64,000 nt of DNA from Lentisphaerota bacterium (GTDB lineage: Bacteria; Verrucomicrobiota; Lentisphaeria; Victivallales; Victivallaceae). The stretch is taken from positions 1-64,000 of the forward strand of contig SUWB01000008.1 of the NCBI GenBank assembly GCA_015061745.1, written 5' to 3'. Below are positions 43,801-51,403 of this stretch, piece after piece (within the stretch, counting starts at the first letter, position 1; every line of letters begins with the position of its first letter). The notes under the pieces were generated by a model, which worked only from the letters and a program-made list of their open reading frames with translations, made no database searches and was not told the origin of the DNA. A program made the position numbers and the translations under genes.

Positions 43801-44330
43801 GAGGCGGGATCCGGCTGCAGCTCTACCGCAAACTGACTCCTCAGGATCAACAGCACTTTGCCGGAGCGGGACTTGTTATGCAGTATGACTTTTTCCCGGG
43901 GAAGATAGATTTTACCGGCAGGATCATTAACGAGACCCACGATGCTCTGGAATATGCCTTCCGTTTCCACTCTATGCCCGCCGTTCTGGGTAAAAAGGGA
44001 GATATAACAGGAGGCGCACTTTGGAAGGACGGAGTCAGGTTCCGCAGAGGTTATGTCGTTCAGCTCTTTCACTACGGGGCAAAAGATCCTTTGATGACCG
44101 GTAAGGAGTTCAACATTGCCGGTGCAACTCCTGCGGCTGCCCGTGAACTTGTGTTAAGTGCCCCCTTCCTCAAAAGCAAGCTGCAGATGACTCTGCCGGG
44201 CAATGTGCGTCAGGTGGTTTTCTGGGACAGTTCCGGACAGCAGAATTCCACTTTTGAAGTGATCTACGAAAGAGCGATCCTCCATCCCAAAGAAGAGGCG
44301 GAGTACCGTATGAGTATGAAGATCTTGTAA
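40845..44330 (+). CDS. Large secreted glycosidase-like protein
   Basis: 1161 residues with a signal peptide (MKNLLCFLVCTFFFCSWG). The N-terminal CBM-like domain includes SILGNGSFEDAN and GGFYICPALYGAGRAWLDDFTLV (to about residue 235). A beta domain follows. A TIM-barrel region (about 385-740) has MSNWEPYYLNSKGCFCVRCRDEFIKWA, where the Glu of NWEP and the C-x-C-x2-C motif recall GH42/DUF4838-type enzymes. The C-terminal part (about 910-1161) is beta-rich, resembling galactose-mutarotase-like domains. I cannot name a family. The ATG at 40845 opens the signal peptide; GAGGAG lies 13 bases before it. It is likely co-transcribed with pilin 3 and probably degrades an extracellular glycan (inference). 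Confidence 0.72.
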   Translation: MKNLLCFLVCTFFFCSWGNEFSPGGTSFDFSTFGGKAAPVADKGKSILGNGSFEDANTDFTGRRKMGVWRGGLNIHGKTPNAEEIKKICSRTISTEKPADGKAAVFLDTPAKVAKLAPKLVISNRIVQEVTIPETSEETVWELRFKMRGQHLPSYGTSALTILYAPLKKVPGKSGRLSPVGGYKSKMFTLRPDWYDGTVTIKAPAGTGGFYICPALYGAGRAWLDDFTLVRSTGGTAVDVRISPQGFMDNLYAVGENLPAMMNFAFASDKAPVRKGLHLEVILPPGFQALGTREFVPILSRTLNPDGTTRVLIDLRLLPPIAFTRKFFKMHAAVLIVRAPGLKAGAKRYPLRYRLIQGKWAGKQHTADLQIIPAVHGKRPASFRTAAMVGMEFRFKGEMAVRAAEFYKASGFSAIHGAQEDFSRELRKIGIERYRGHYYICNGFRIGKGDRPESVKFRLIDGKAFPRKICPVEVYREGTFFRENVVKLIEDLIVKEDVAEHIMSNWEPYYLNSKGCFCVRCRDEFIKWAKGNPSASEIIAAWPRNTLQKHGEKWMKFRSWQHGRLMVTLEKAVSEAGRKKGKESHFIPEISWSSMTPQMNFWAKQYNVTDYISELPWLEPWGPYNCWYWDTPYSYYPAPQLSAWLAAEQVKGFARSKSKPGRMPKLIAFPHGRMGDTTISQPEGIAFEMITYFIQKWQGAFLFTFPGGYDYRYWGKVAEANTAIADNEKIVTEGRDVTSQVKIIPRTPFPENPDFAPLWAEPSPGEGRLPGLHKLKIYQYRAFKHKGEYLAAVGNFWKKGELFFDLQFKGLEKGNWHVTVGKYDLGTFSSQELAKGILLQTGALRWQFIRISSRKKENLTPFTQKQMNGLLRKRIPAIRKAAQAEARLHAQRQAAQSVDLKGVRSVTVKDVSAAPGKESILIKTPVFEAVVDLKQGGRITELKSRGEQLSVKNGKGWFAVPGIWYPRKSTFMLNSVVEVRELKAAGGGIRLQLYRKLTPQDQQHFAGAGLVMQYDFFPGKIDFTGRIINETHDALEYAFRFHSMPAVLGKKGDITGGALWKDGVRFRRGYVVQLFHYGAKDPLMTGKEFNIAGATPAAARELVLSAPFLKSKLQMTLPGNVRQVVFWDSSGQQNSTFEVIYERAILHPKEEAEYRMSMKIL

Positions 44331-44341
44331 AAACAATATTT

Positions 44342-44398
44342 CTTCTCCGTGCAAAAAGCTTTTGTCAAAGAGAGTTTTCAGCTTTTTGTATGGAGAAG
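44342..44398 (+). terminator. Two-tier hairpin terminator after secreted protein gene
   Basis: Outer stem CTTCTCC / GGAGAAG (44342-44348, 44392-44398), three-base internal loop, and inner stem CAAAAAGCT / AGCTTTTTG (44352-44360, 44380-44388). It begins 12 bases after the stop. No long T tract follows. Confidence 0.5.
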
Positions 44399-44478
44399 TT
44401 CTCCTGAGTTTAGGGGGGATATTGTTTCAGCTTTCTTGTTTTTTCTGTTAAAATCCATTGACAGAGTGGATTTTTCCA

Positions 44479-44507
44479 TTTACTTTCTTTTATTTATGTG
44501 CTATATT
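44479..44507 (+). promoter_or_regulatory. Promoter for NahK-like kinase operon
   Basis: TTTACT (44479-44484), 17-base spacer, TATATT (44502-44507) with an extended TGC before the -10. About 52 bases to the ATG. Confidence 0.5.
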
Positions 44508-44558
44508 AAGGCACAAGTTTGTCAGAATCATACCAAAATTATATGGAAGGAATAAAAA

Positions 44559-45632
44559 ATGGCTTATGATTTCAATGCTGTGTGCAGCGGTTTTGCCGGT
44601 GCAGGAAAATTTGTTTCCGGAATCCCCTACGGTACCGGTCACATCAACGATACCTACAAAGTTGAAACCGATAAGAACACTCTGATCGTTCAGCGGGTCA
44701 ACACCTCCATTTTCCGTCAGCCCGAAGAACTGATGGACAACTTTGTCCGGGTCACTTCTCATATCAGCAAAAAACTTGCCGGAACCGACTCTGCCGACAA
44801 GACTCTTTCTCCTTTGCGCAATGCCGAAGGAAAACCTTTCTTCCGCGATGCCGAAGGCAACTTCTGGCGCAGCTATATCTTTGTTGACAAAGCCCGCACC
44901 TATGATATTATCGAAAATGATACTCAGGCTTTTGAAGCTGCCGCCGCTTTCGGCAGATTCCAGAACTATCTGGCCGATATGGAAGGCCGTCTCTTTGAGA
45001 CCATTCCCAACTTCCACCACACCGTGTCCCGTCTGGAAGCCCTCAAAGAAGCCATCGCCGCCGATAAGGTGGGACGTCTCAAAGAGGTGAGCCGGGAAGT
45101 CGATTTCGTTATGGCACGGGAAAAGGAATGCGGTCTGCTCCTCGATCTGCAGGCCAAAGGTGAGATCGTGGAACGCACCACTCACAACGACACCAAGCTG
45201 AACAACGTGCTCATTGACGATGCCACCGGCAAAGGTATCTGCGTTATTGACCTTGACACGGTGATGCCCGGTCTGCCCCATTACGATTTCGGCGATATGG
45301 TCCGTACCGGGACCAGTCCTGCTGCTGAAGACGAAACCGATCTTTCAAAGGTGCGTATGCGTTTTGAAATGTTTGAAGCTCTGCTCCGCGGTTATCTTTC
45401 AGCTGCCGGCAAGTTCCTCAATCCTCTGGAAAAATCTCTGCTGCCCTTCTCCGGCAAGCTCATCACTCTGGAAATCGGTATCCGTTTCCTGACCGACTAT
45501 CTTTCAGGCGACGTTTACTTCAAAACCAAACGCCCCGGCCACAACCTTGACCGCTGCCGTACCCAGCTGAAACTTGTATCTTCCATCGAAGAACAGTTCG
45601 ATGCTATGCGCAAGCTGACCGATTCACTCTGA
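44559..45632 (+). CDS. Phosphotransferase, N-acetylhexosamine 1-kinase (NahK)-like
   Basis: 357-residue kinase of the aminoglycoside-phosphotransferase fold, the same length as NahK. N-lobe: IPYGTGHINDTYKVETD and LIVQRVNTSIFRQPEELMDN. Catalytic loop: HNDTKLNNVLIDD, with the Asp as base. Metal-binding loop: VIDLDTVMPGLPHYDFGDMVRTG. The DTVMPGL and AAEDE elements match what I know of N-acetylhexosamine kinases, which act on GlcNAc/GalNAc C1. AGGAA precedes the ATG. The next gene starts 25 bases downstream, suggesting a two-gene operon for an amino sugar. Confidence 0.8.
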   Translation: MAYDFNAVCSGFAGAGKFVSGIPYGTGHINDTYKVETDKNTLIVQRVNTSIFRQPEELMDNFVRVTSHISKKLAGTDSADKTLSPLRNAEGKPFFRDAEGNFWRSYIFVDKARTYDIIENDTQAFEAAAAFGRFQNYLADMEGRLFETIPNFHHTVSRLEALKEAIAADKVGRLKEVSREVDFVMAREKECGLLLDLQAKGEIVERTTHNDTKLNNVLIDDATGKGICVIDLDTVMPGLPHYDFGDMVRTGTSPAAEDETDLSKVRMRFEMFEALLRGYLSAAGKFLNPLEKSLLPFSGKLITLEIGIRFLTDYLSGDVYFKTKRPGHNLDRCRTQLKLVSSIEEQFDAMRKLTDSL

Positions 45633-45657
45633 TAAAGTCTGAAAGGAACAAACGAGT

Positions 45658-47094
45658 ATGACAAAACAGGAAATTATCAGCGGACTCCAATCTCTGGGAC
45701 TGAAAAAAGGTGATCTTGTGCTGCTGCACAGCTCTCTTTACAGTCTCGGTCACGTTGAAGGCGGTCCCGATGCTGTGATCGATGCTTTTCTTGAAACTGT
45801 GGGCCCCGAAGGAACCCTTATGGTTCCCGTTTTCGGAGCTCTGGGGATTCTGACTTCCACTTTGAAAAACCGTCCCGGTGCCATTACCAGCCCCTGCCCC
45901 GTGGGAACTGTGGCCGCTCTCGGCAAAGATGCCGAAGAACTCTGCCGCGACCACTGGAAACCTGAAAGCTGCCACGGCGAAGGAACTCCTTTCAAACGTC
46001 TTGCCGATAAAGGCGGATATGTCTGCCTTATGGGGGTCGATCAGGATCGTAACACCTCTCTGCACGGCATTGAAGCGGAACTCCGCCTCGCATATCTGGG
46101 TTCCACCACCAGAGAGTTCACCACTCCCGAAGGTGAAACCATCAACAAAACCTGGAAATATTATCCCGGTCCCCATCGTGATTTTATCGCCCTCGATCAT
46201 CACCTGAAAGAAAGAGGATTCCTGAAACAGGGCCGTATCGGCAACTCTCAGGTGCGTCTGATCCAGGCCAAAGGTATGTGGGAATGCGGTATGGAACTGG
46301 GGGCGGCTGATCCTGCGTTCATCCTCTGTGACAACCCCGGATGCAACGATTGTGTCCGTCAGCGTGCTGCCTTGATGAGTGATTTTTTCAGCAAAGAAGA
46401 TTTCAAACTGACTGCTTCTTCCCGTCTTGCCGGACGTTATGTCCCTGAAATGGTCGAAAAATGCAAGGCTGCCGGGGTGAAATATCTTGAACTGGATTAT
46501 ATTCAGGGCGTTCCCGCTGCGTCTCTGCCTGAAGCCAAACTTGCTTCTGCCGTGGCGGAACTTGCCGCAGACGGTATTTCTGTCAGTGCGCTGCGTGCCT
46601 TTGCTGCCCCTGACAAAGCGGAAGATTTTGCCGCAAAACTCAAGAATGCCGGAATTACCCGGGTGATCCTGCCCCTCTCAGCTTCAGGCCCTGCTGCCGC
46701 TGCCTGTGCTGCTGCCGGAATTGCCATTGACTTCTTTAATGCCAATCTGACCAGCAGTGCTTCCAATGCTGCTCTTGCCCGCCGCAAGGAAAAGATTGCT
46801 GACTGCGGCATTTGTTTCAACCCGGCCAACTTTGTTATGGCAGGGGAACGTGCTTTTGCCATCTACCGTTCCGGCCGTTTTATCAAAACGATGCGTCAGC
46901 TGGATATCAACGATATCCTCCCCGACGGCACTGTAACTGAGCTCGCCCGGGGCGGTGCAGAAATCAAAGAGATGATCTCCATTGCCCGTTGTGCCAGCTT
47001 CTCAGGCTTTATGTGTCTGGCAGGCGGCATCAAGGTCGCTCAGGATCTTAAATCAATGGTCGCAGATTTCCGCAGACTCATTGAGAATATGTAA
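45658..47094 (+). CDS. AAC(3)-type N-acetyltransferase fused to a TIM-barrel epimerase-like domain
   Basis: 478 residues. Residues 1 to about 265 match the AAC(3)/antibiotic N-acetyltransferase family: GLKKGDLVLLHSSLYSLGHVEGGPDAVIDAFLE, EGTLMVPVF, and SCHGEGTPFKRLADKGGYVCLMGVDQDRNTSLHGIE, with the catalytic His of the TSLH motif. Residues about 285-478 form a second domain with beta-alpha repeats (VKYLELDYIQGVP, ITRVILPLSASGP, IAIDFFNANLT, CGICFNPANFVMAG) like sugar-phosphate isomerase/epimerase barrels, but shorter than usual. The family normally uses acetyl-CoA. Beside a NahK-like kinase, an amino-sugar substrate is more plausible than a drug (inference). Terminator at 47111-47152. Confidence 0.78.
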   Translation: MTKQEIISGLQSLGLKKGDLVLLHSSLYSLGHVEGGPDAVIDAFLETVGPEGTLMVPVFGALGILTSTLKNRPGAITSPCPVGTVAALGKDAEELCRDHWKPESCHGEGTPFKRLADKGGYVCLMGVDQDRNTSLHGIEAELRLAYLGSTTREFTTPEGETINKTWKYYPGPHRDFIALDHHLKERGFLKQGRIGNSQVRLIQAKGMWECGMELGAADPAFILCDNPGCNDCVRQRAALMSDFFSKEDFKLTASSRLAGRYVPEMVEKCKAAGVKYLELDYIQGVPAASLPEAKLASAVAELAADGISVSALRAFAAPDKAEDFAAKLKNAGITRVILPLSASGPAAAACAAAGIAIDFFNANLTSSASNAALARRKEKIADCGICFNPANFVMAGERAFAIYRSGRFIKTMRQLDINDILPDGTVTELARGGAEIKEMISIARCASFSGFMCLAGGIKVAQDLKSMVADFRRLIENM

Positions 47095-47110
47095 GCATTA
47101 TTTGCATTAA

Positions 47111-47152
47111 AAACCCTCTGAATTTCCGTTGACACGAAAGTTCAGAGGGTTT
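47111..47152. terminator. Bidirectional terminator between convergent genes
   Basis: 12-bp perfect stem AAACCCTCTGAA / TTCAGAGGGTTT with an 18-base loop. CTTT follows on plus, and TTTTAATG on minus. Confidence 0.75.
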
Positions 47153-47179
47153 CTTTATGATGTCGTTTTGAAAAAGGGC

Positions 47180-47989
47180 TTATTTGATTTTCCGCAGCCA
47201 GATGCTGCCGCCCAGATTCCGATTGCTCAAAGATTCTTCGAGGGCCATCAGACAGGATCCCCAGTAAACGATTTCATAATCAGGGTTATTCTGCAGAAAA
47301 GCCCGGAGAATATAGGCTTCATTCCAGGCACGGTTTTCTCTCAGCCATTCATTGGGATATTCAAAGGGATAGATGATATCGTGGAAGTGAATGAAAACTC
47401 CCTTTTTGAGCCGGGGCAGCAATTCAAAAAAGATACGGCTGACATCACTGTCAAGTTTTACCACGTGAGAAGAATCAATAAAGCAGATATCCCCTGGTTG
47501 AAGCTGATCAAAAACAGCCAGATCGACTTCCTGTAAACGCTGAGGATGAAGATTGACGTAATCCTGAACCCGGTCTCCCCAGGTGGCGATCAGACGGTCC
47601 GGGTAAGGTTCGATACAGGTGATCCGGGTTTTGCTGTTCAAATAAAGGTGATTGGTATCCTTCATAATAGCAGTTGAGTAGCCGGAGCCGATTTCGATAA
47701 TACGTTCCGGACGAAGCAAACGCATAAAGGCATAGATGGTGTAACTGCACCCGTCAGTAAACTGATCGTTGTCCCAATAAAAATCCAATCCTTCCTGTTT
47801 GTCAGCTTTCCAGACATAGCCCTCCCGGAACTGTTCCAGCAGCTGGTGATAAGAGAGCTGGATATCATAATTGAGATTAATACCGGCCAACTCCCGGGGC
47901 GTTTTACGATTGGCAATAAATCTTTCGATGTCTTCTTCTGAAGGAACCGGATTATAAAAGTGCCCCATAGGGAATATAGAATGAGTCAT
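47180..47989 (-). CDS. Class I SAM-dependent methyltransferase (Methyltransf_24-like)
   Basis: 269 residues. The Rossmann-type SAM site is IIEIGSGYSTAIM (motif I), with ITCIEPYPDRL (acidic ribose-binding residue) and ICFIDSSHVVKLDSDV plus VFIHFHDIIYPFEYP further on, as in glycan- or small-molecule methyltransferases of the Methyltransf_24 group. The start at 47989 follows AGGAG at good spacing; the open frame continues upstream without support. A terminator (48025-48060) separates it from the isomerase gene above, so it may be transcribed separately. Substrate unknown. Confidence 0.8.
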   Translation of the reverse strand: MTHSIFPMGHFYNPVPSEEDIERFIANRKTPRELAGINLNYDIQLSYHQLLEQFREGYVWKADKQEGLDFYWDNDQFTDGCSYTIYAFMRLLRPERIIEIGSGYSTAIMKDTNHLYLNSKTRITCIEPYPDRLIATWGDRVQDYVNLHPQRLQEVDLAVFDQLQPGDICFIDSSHVVKLDSDVSRIFFELLPRLKKGVFIHFHDIIYPFEYPNEWLRENRAWNEAYILRAFLQNNPDYEIVYWGSCLMALEESLSNRNLGGSIWLRKIK

Positions 47990-48024
47990 CCTGGAAAATC
48001 TCCTGAAAATGATTTTTTGAAAAA

Positions 48025-48060
48025 AACAGCACCGTATAGAGGATAATATACGGTACTGTT
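48025..48060 (-). terminator. Rho-independent terminator after sugar isomerase gene
   Basis: On the minus strand, AACAG-T-ACCGTATA pairs with TATACGGT-G-CTGTT (one internal mismatch), 8-base loop, followed by TTTTTTC. Confidence 0.75.
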
Positions 48061-48111
48061 GGTAAAAAAGCAAATGATATTGGAAAAAATATCAGGAAAC
48101 AACAGTTTTTG

Positions 48112-48999
48112 TCAGTTGATCTCTGAAAGTTCGTTGAATTTTTCCACCAATTCTCTGATGTGAGTTCCGCTTGCAACAGGGATCACTTCGCTCTGGATAA
48201 CTTTGAGCCGAGGGGCGGATTTCAGCAGTTTGATGACCTTTTCCCAATTGACACATCCCTGCCCGGGGAGTTTGTGTTCATCTTTCCAGCCATTGTTGTC
48301 GTGGAGATGACAGTTGACAATATGGGGGAGCATCTTTTCCAGGGCCTGGGGTTCCCAGCAGGGGACCGGTTTTCCTGAGGCCTGCCAGCCTCTCCAGGCG
48401 GTGCCGGTGGCGTACTGTCTGCCGTTGTCCATAATATTGGCGTGTCCGGCGTCGTAGCAGAATCCCAGCGCATCTGTGGGGAATTCCGCTTTGATGCTGT
48501 TGAGCACATCGGGAGTGTTGACGGAAAACCAGATGTTTTCAATACAGATGGTGATACCGAGTTTTTCAGCCAGGGGGAGCAATTCGGCAAGGCTTTCTTT
48601 CATACGTCCGATATGGATAGAATCGGCAATCGTTGTGGCCGGTTCAAAGTGATTGTTGCCCAGGTGAATGGTGATCGTGTCAACATTCATATATTTGCAA
48701 AGTTCCAGAATCAGTTTCAGCCGTCCCAGCATAATGGGACGTTTTTCCACAAAGGGGCAGTTCAAATCGAGGACGGGGCCGAAAGGAGCGTGGGCATCGC
48801 AGAAACTCATTCCGGTGCCGGAAATTTCCTGAAGCAATGTATCTTCCAGACCGGGGTGTGAGATGATCTGCCTGATAAAAGTGTCGCTCAAGACCAGATG
48901 TCTGGCACCCGCAAGAGCGAATTCTTCCATAATGTAGGGACGCATACGATCAGAAACGTGCTCAAAATCGTAAAGAAAAGTAACAGGGACGTTAAACAT
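48112..48999 (-). CDS. Sugar phosphate isomerase/epimerase (AP-endonuclease-2-like TIM barrel)
   Basis: 295-residue metal-dependent TIM-barrel protein. Landmarks are DTITIHLGNNHFEPA, GITICIENIW (metal-ligand Glu), GFCYDAGHANIM (Asp and His ligands), IVNCHLHDNNGWKDEHKLPGQGCVNWEKVIKLL, and VIQSEVIP with the C-terminal Glu. All are typical of the xylose-isomerase-like/IolE/IolI superfamily. Function within it (isomerase, epimerase or dehydratase) cannot be read. It lies 25 bases downstream of the ABC ATPase gene on the same strand, so the imported compound may be its substrate or precursor. CAGGA precedes the start. Confidence 0.83.
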   Translation of the reverse strand: MFNVPVTFLYDFEHVSDRMRPYIMEEFALAGARHLVLSDTFIRQIISHPGLEDTLLQEISGTGMSFCDAHAPFGPVLDLNCPFVEKRPIMLGRLKLILELCKYMNVDTITIHLGNNHFEPATTIADSIHIGRMKESLAELLPLAEKLGITICIENIWFSVNTPDVLNSIKAEFPTDALGFCYDAGHANIMDNGRQYATGTAWRGWQASGKPVPCWEPQALEKMLPHIVNCHLHDNNGWKDEHKLPGQGCVNWEKVIKLLKSAPRLKVIQSEVIPVASGTHIRELVEKFNELSEIN

Positions 49000-49024
49000 A
49001 CTTTGAAAAAATCCTGATTTGAAA

Positions 49025-49765
49025 TTATAAAACTTTTGAAAAGAATTCCCTGATCCGGGGATTGGGATTGTTGTTCATCAAAGAGTCGGGTGATTCCGAA
49101 GCAATGATTTTTCCGTGATCCATAAATATCATCCGGTTGGCACACTCACAAGCAAAACCTATTTCGTGAGTAACGACGATCATCGTCATACCTTCGTTGA
49201 CCAGTTCTTTCATCAAACTGAGGACTTCTCCCACCATTTCCGGATCAAGGGCACTGGTGGGCTCATCAAAGAGGAGAACTTCCGGATTCATCGCCAGAGC
49301 CCTGACAATGGCAATCCGCTGTTTCTGACCGCCTGAAAGCTGCATCGGATAGGAATCCGCCTTGTCGGCAAGGCCGATACGGTTGAGGAGTTCCAGAGCT
49401 TTGGCATCGGCAGCAGCGGCAGAAAGTTTCCCGGTTTTCACCGGTGCGAGAGTGATATTTTCTTTGATCGTCAGATTGGGAAAAAGATTGAAATGCTGAA
49501 AGACCATTCCCACTTGCTGCCGGAAACGTGTAATCTCTTTAGTTTTTCTGCCTACGGGAGCGTTGTGAAAGAGGATTTCCCCCGATGTGGGCTTTTCAAG
49601 CTGGTTGAGGCAACGCAGAAAGGTGCTTTTGCCGCTTCCAGAAGGCCCCACAACAAAAACAGCTTCTCCGGGAGAAATGGCAAAGTCAGCGTGATCGACG
49701 GCAACGACACCGGGAAATTCACAGGTGAGTTGTTTGACTTCAAAGACAAAATTGCTGTTACTCAT
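49025..49765 (-). CDS. Polar amino acid ABC transporter ATPase (GlnQ/HisP-like)
   Basis: 246-residue ABC ATPase with all motifs: Walker A GPSGSGKSTFL, Q-loop VGMVFQHFNLFPNLT, signature LSGGQKQRIAIVRALA, Walker B VLLFDEPTSALDPE, and H-loop VVTHEIGFA. The FNLFPNLTIKENI and SALDPEMVGEVL elements are those of amino acid importers. It overlaps the upstream substrate-binding/permease fusion gene by eight bases, so the two form one transporter. Confidence 0.93.
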   Translation of the reverse strand: MSNSNFVFEVKQLTCEFPGVVAVDHADFAISPGEAVFVVGPSGSGKSTFLRCLNQLEKPTSGEILFHNAPVGRKTKEITRFRQQVGMVFQHFNLFPNLTIKENITLAPVKTGKLSAAAADAKALELLNRIGLADKADSYPMQLSGGQKQRIAIVRALAMNPEVLLFDEPTSALDPEMVGEVLSLMKELVNEGMTMIVVTHEIGFACECANRMIFMDHGKIIASESPDSLMNNNPNPRIREFFSKVL

Positions 49766-51245
49766 TGCGTTTCAATCTCCTTTCAAAAATCCCCAGCAGC
49801 CAGGTCAGCAGCATAACGCAGGCAAGGTAAATTGCCGCCACGGCTATAAGAGGCATAAAAGCATCGTATGTCTGACTGCGGATGATGTCTCCGGCTTTGG
49901 TCAGATCCTGAAGGGCGATATACCCTGAAACAGAGGTTTCTTTGATAAGTACGATAAATTCATTTCCCAGAGCGGGAAGGACATTTTTCAAAGCCTGAGG
50001 CAGAATGATATACCGCATCGTCTGCCAATAGCTCAACCCCAAAGCGTCCCCTGCTTCAAACTGTCCTTTGTCGATAGACATAATGCCGCTGCGGATGATT
50101 TCAGCCACATAAGCTCCCGAGTTGATCCCGAAAGCGATACAGGCAACCAATACCTTATTGTCACAGGATTTGAGAATGATAAAATAGATAATCAGCAATT
50201 GAACAACACAAGGCGTTCCCCGGATCACCGTCAGATAAATCCGGCAGAGGAAGTTGAGGAACTTCATCTTGCCCGTTCTGTCGTGCGTGGCACGGACAAC
50301 TGCCACGGCAAACCCGAGAATAATGCCCAGAATAACTGCCCAAAAGGAGATTTGAACCGTTTTCAAAAAACCGCCCCAAATGTAGAGCCACCGGTTGTCG
50401 GTTATGAAGTTTGTTTGAAAATCATCAGAAAGCCGGTGAAAAAAAGAAGAGAACTGCCCCTCTTTTTCCATTTCCCTGACCTGTTTTGCCAGGGTGGTAT
50501 TTCTTTCAAACATCTGCCGCAGTTCACCGCTGTCTTTGAGTTCTTTGATGACGGCGTTGACAATGCCGCACAGTTCACGGTTGTTTTTGTTGATAGCAAT
50601 GGCATACTCCTCACTGGTCAGAGGTTCTTTGAGAAAAACAACGGCACCGGGATTGAGTTTTGCCAGCACTTGAGCGGGTTCTTCATCGAGAACAACGGCG
50701 TCCAGTTTGCCGATTTTCAACGCTTCAACTGCCACGGAGGGATTATCAAACTGCTGGAGCAGCGGGGAGTTTTTGCGGGTAATGATATGCTGCCTCAAAT
50801 AATCGTAGGCGGTGGTGCCGCTCTGACAGCCGACACGTTTGTTTTTTTTCAAATCCTCGCCGCATTTAATGGAGGAGTTACGGGGCACAAGGATCACCTG
50901 GGCTGAACGGCTGTAAGGAATGGTGAAAATAACCTTCTTTTTACGTTCTTCGGTGACAGTGATGCCGGAGGCCGCAATATCTGCTTTGCCGGTGACGATA
51001 TGACCGATGACGGAGTCGAACTTTGTGTCGATAACGACCAGTTCACGCTTGAGTTTTCGGGCAACTGCTCTGGCGATATCCACATCAATACCGACGATCT
51101 GCTGACCGTTGATAAATTCATAGGGGGGGAATCCTGCGGCAGTGACCAGGGTCAACGTTTCAGTGGATTGTTTTTCATTACCGCACCCGCACAGCAGCAA
51201 AAGCAGCAGAGTAAACATTCCCTGTAAAAATTTTTGATATTTCAT
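49758..51245 (-). CDS. Amino acid ABC transporter: substrate-binding lipoprotein fused to permease
   Basis: 495 residues. A lipoprotein-type signal (LLLLLLCGCGNE) is followed by a SBP_bac_3 solute-binding domain (about 30-265): AAGFPPYEFINGQQIVGIDVDIAR, SGITVTEERKKKVIFTIPY, GCQSGTTAYDYL. After a linker the HisM-type permease domain (about 285-490) has GGFLKTVQISFWAVILG, YLTVIRGTPCVVQLLI and the EAA loop EAGDALGLSYWQTMRYIILPQALK. This binding-protein/permease fusion occurs elsewhere in the polar amino acid family. With the adjacent ATPase it makes a minimal importer. Promoter at 51288-51316. Confidence 0.92.
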   Translation of the reverse strand: MKYQKFLQGMFTLLLLLLCGCGNEKQSTETLTLVTAAGFPPYEFINGQQIVGIDVDIARAVARKLKRELVVIDTKFDSVIGHIVTGKADIAASGITVTEERKKKVIFTIPYSRSAQVILVPRNSSIKCGEDLKKNKRVGCQSGTTAYDYLRQHIITRKNSPLLQQFDNPSVAVEALKIGKLDAVVLDEEPAQVLAKLNPGAVVFLKEPLTSEEYAIAINKNNRELCGIVNAVIKELKDSGELRQMFERNTTLAKQVREMEKEGQFSSFFHRLSDDFQTNFITDNRWLYIWGGFLKTVQISFWAVILGIILGFAVAVVRATHDRTGKMKFLNFLCRIYLTVIRGTPCVVQLLIIYFIILKSCDNKVLVACIAFGINSGAYVAEIIRSGIMSIDKGQFEAGDALGLSYWQTMRYIILPQALKNVLPALGNEFIVLIKETSVSGYIALQDLTKAGDIIRSQTYDAFMPLIAVAAIYLACVMLLTWLLGIFERRLKRNE

Positions 51246-51287
51246 AGAAAAACAGCCTTATGAAAAAAATAGATTAACAACCTGCAT

Positions 51288-51316
51288 AATATAGCACTTA
51301 AAGCGGGCAAATGCAA
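51288..51316 (-). promoter_or_regulatory. Promoter for ABC transporter operon
   Basis: On the minus strand, TTGCAT (51316-51311), 17-base spacer, TATATT (51293-51288) with an extended TGC. Confidence 0.62.
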
Positions 51317-51325
51317 TACTTCACC

Positions 51326-51354
51326 TTGAAAAGAAACCGTTTGAGATGTACATT
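51326..51354 (+). promoter_or_regulatory. Promoter for esterase gene
   Basis: TTGAAA (51326-51331), 17-base spacer, TACATT (51349-51354). It is back-to-back with the ABC operon promoter, ten bases apart. A small dyad ACCTG-AGTA-CAGGT follows at 51365-51378. Confidence 0.5.
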
Positions 51355-51403
51355 AAATAACCGAACCTGAGTACAGGTCTGAAAAAGGAGAAGCCAGCAG
51401 TTT

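Noticed and set aside
45658..46460. Aminoglycoside resistance gene
   Set aside because: AAC(3)-family similarity alone does not show drug resistance; the fusion and the sugar-kinase neighbour argue for a metabolic role.
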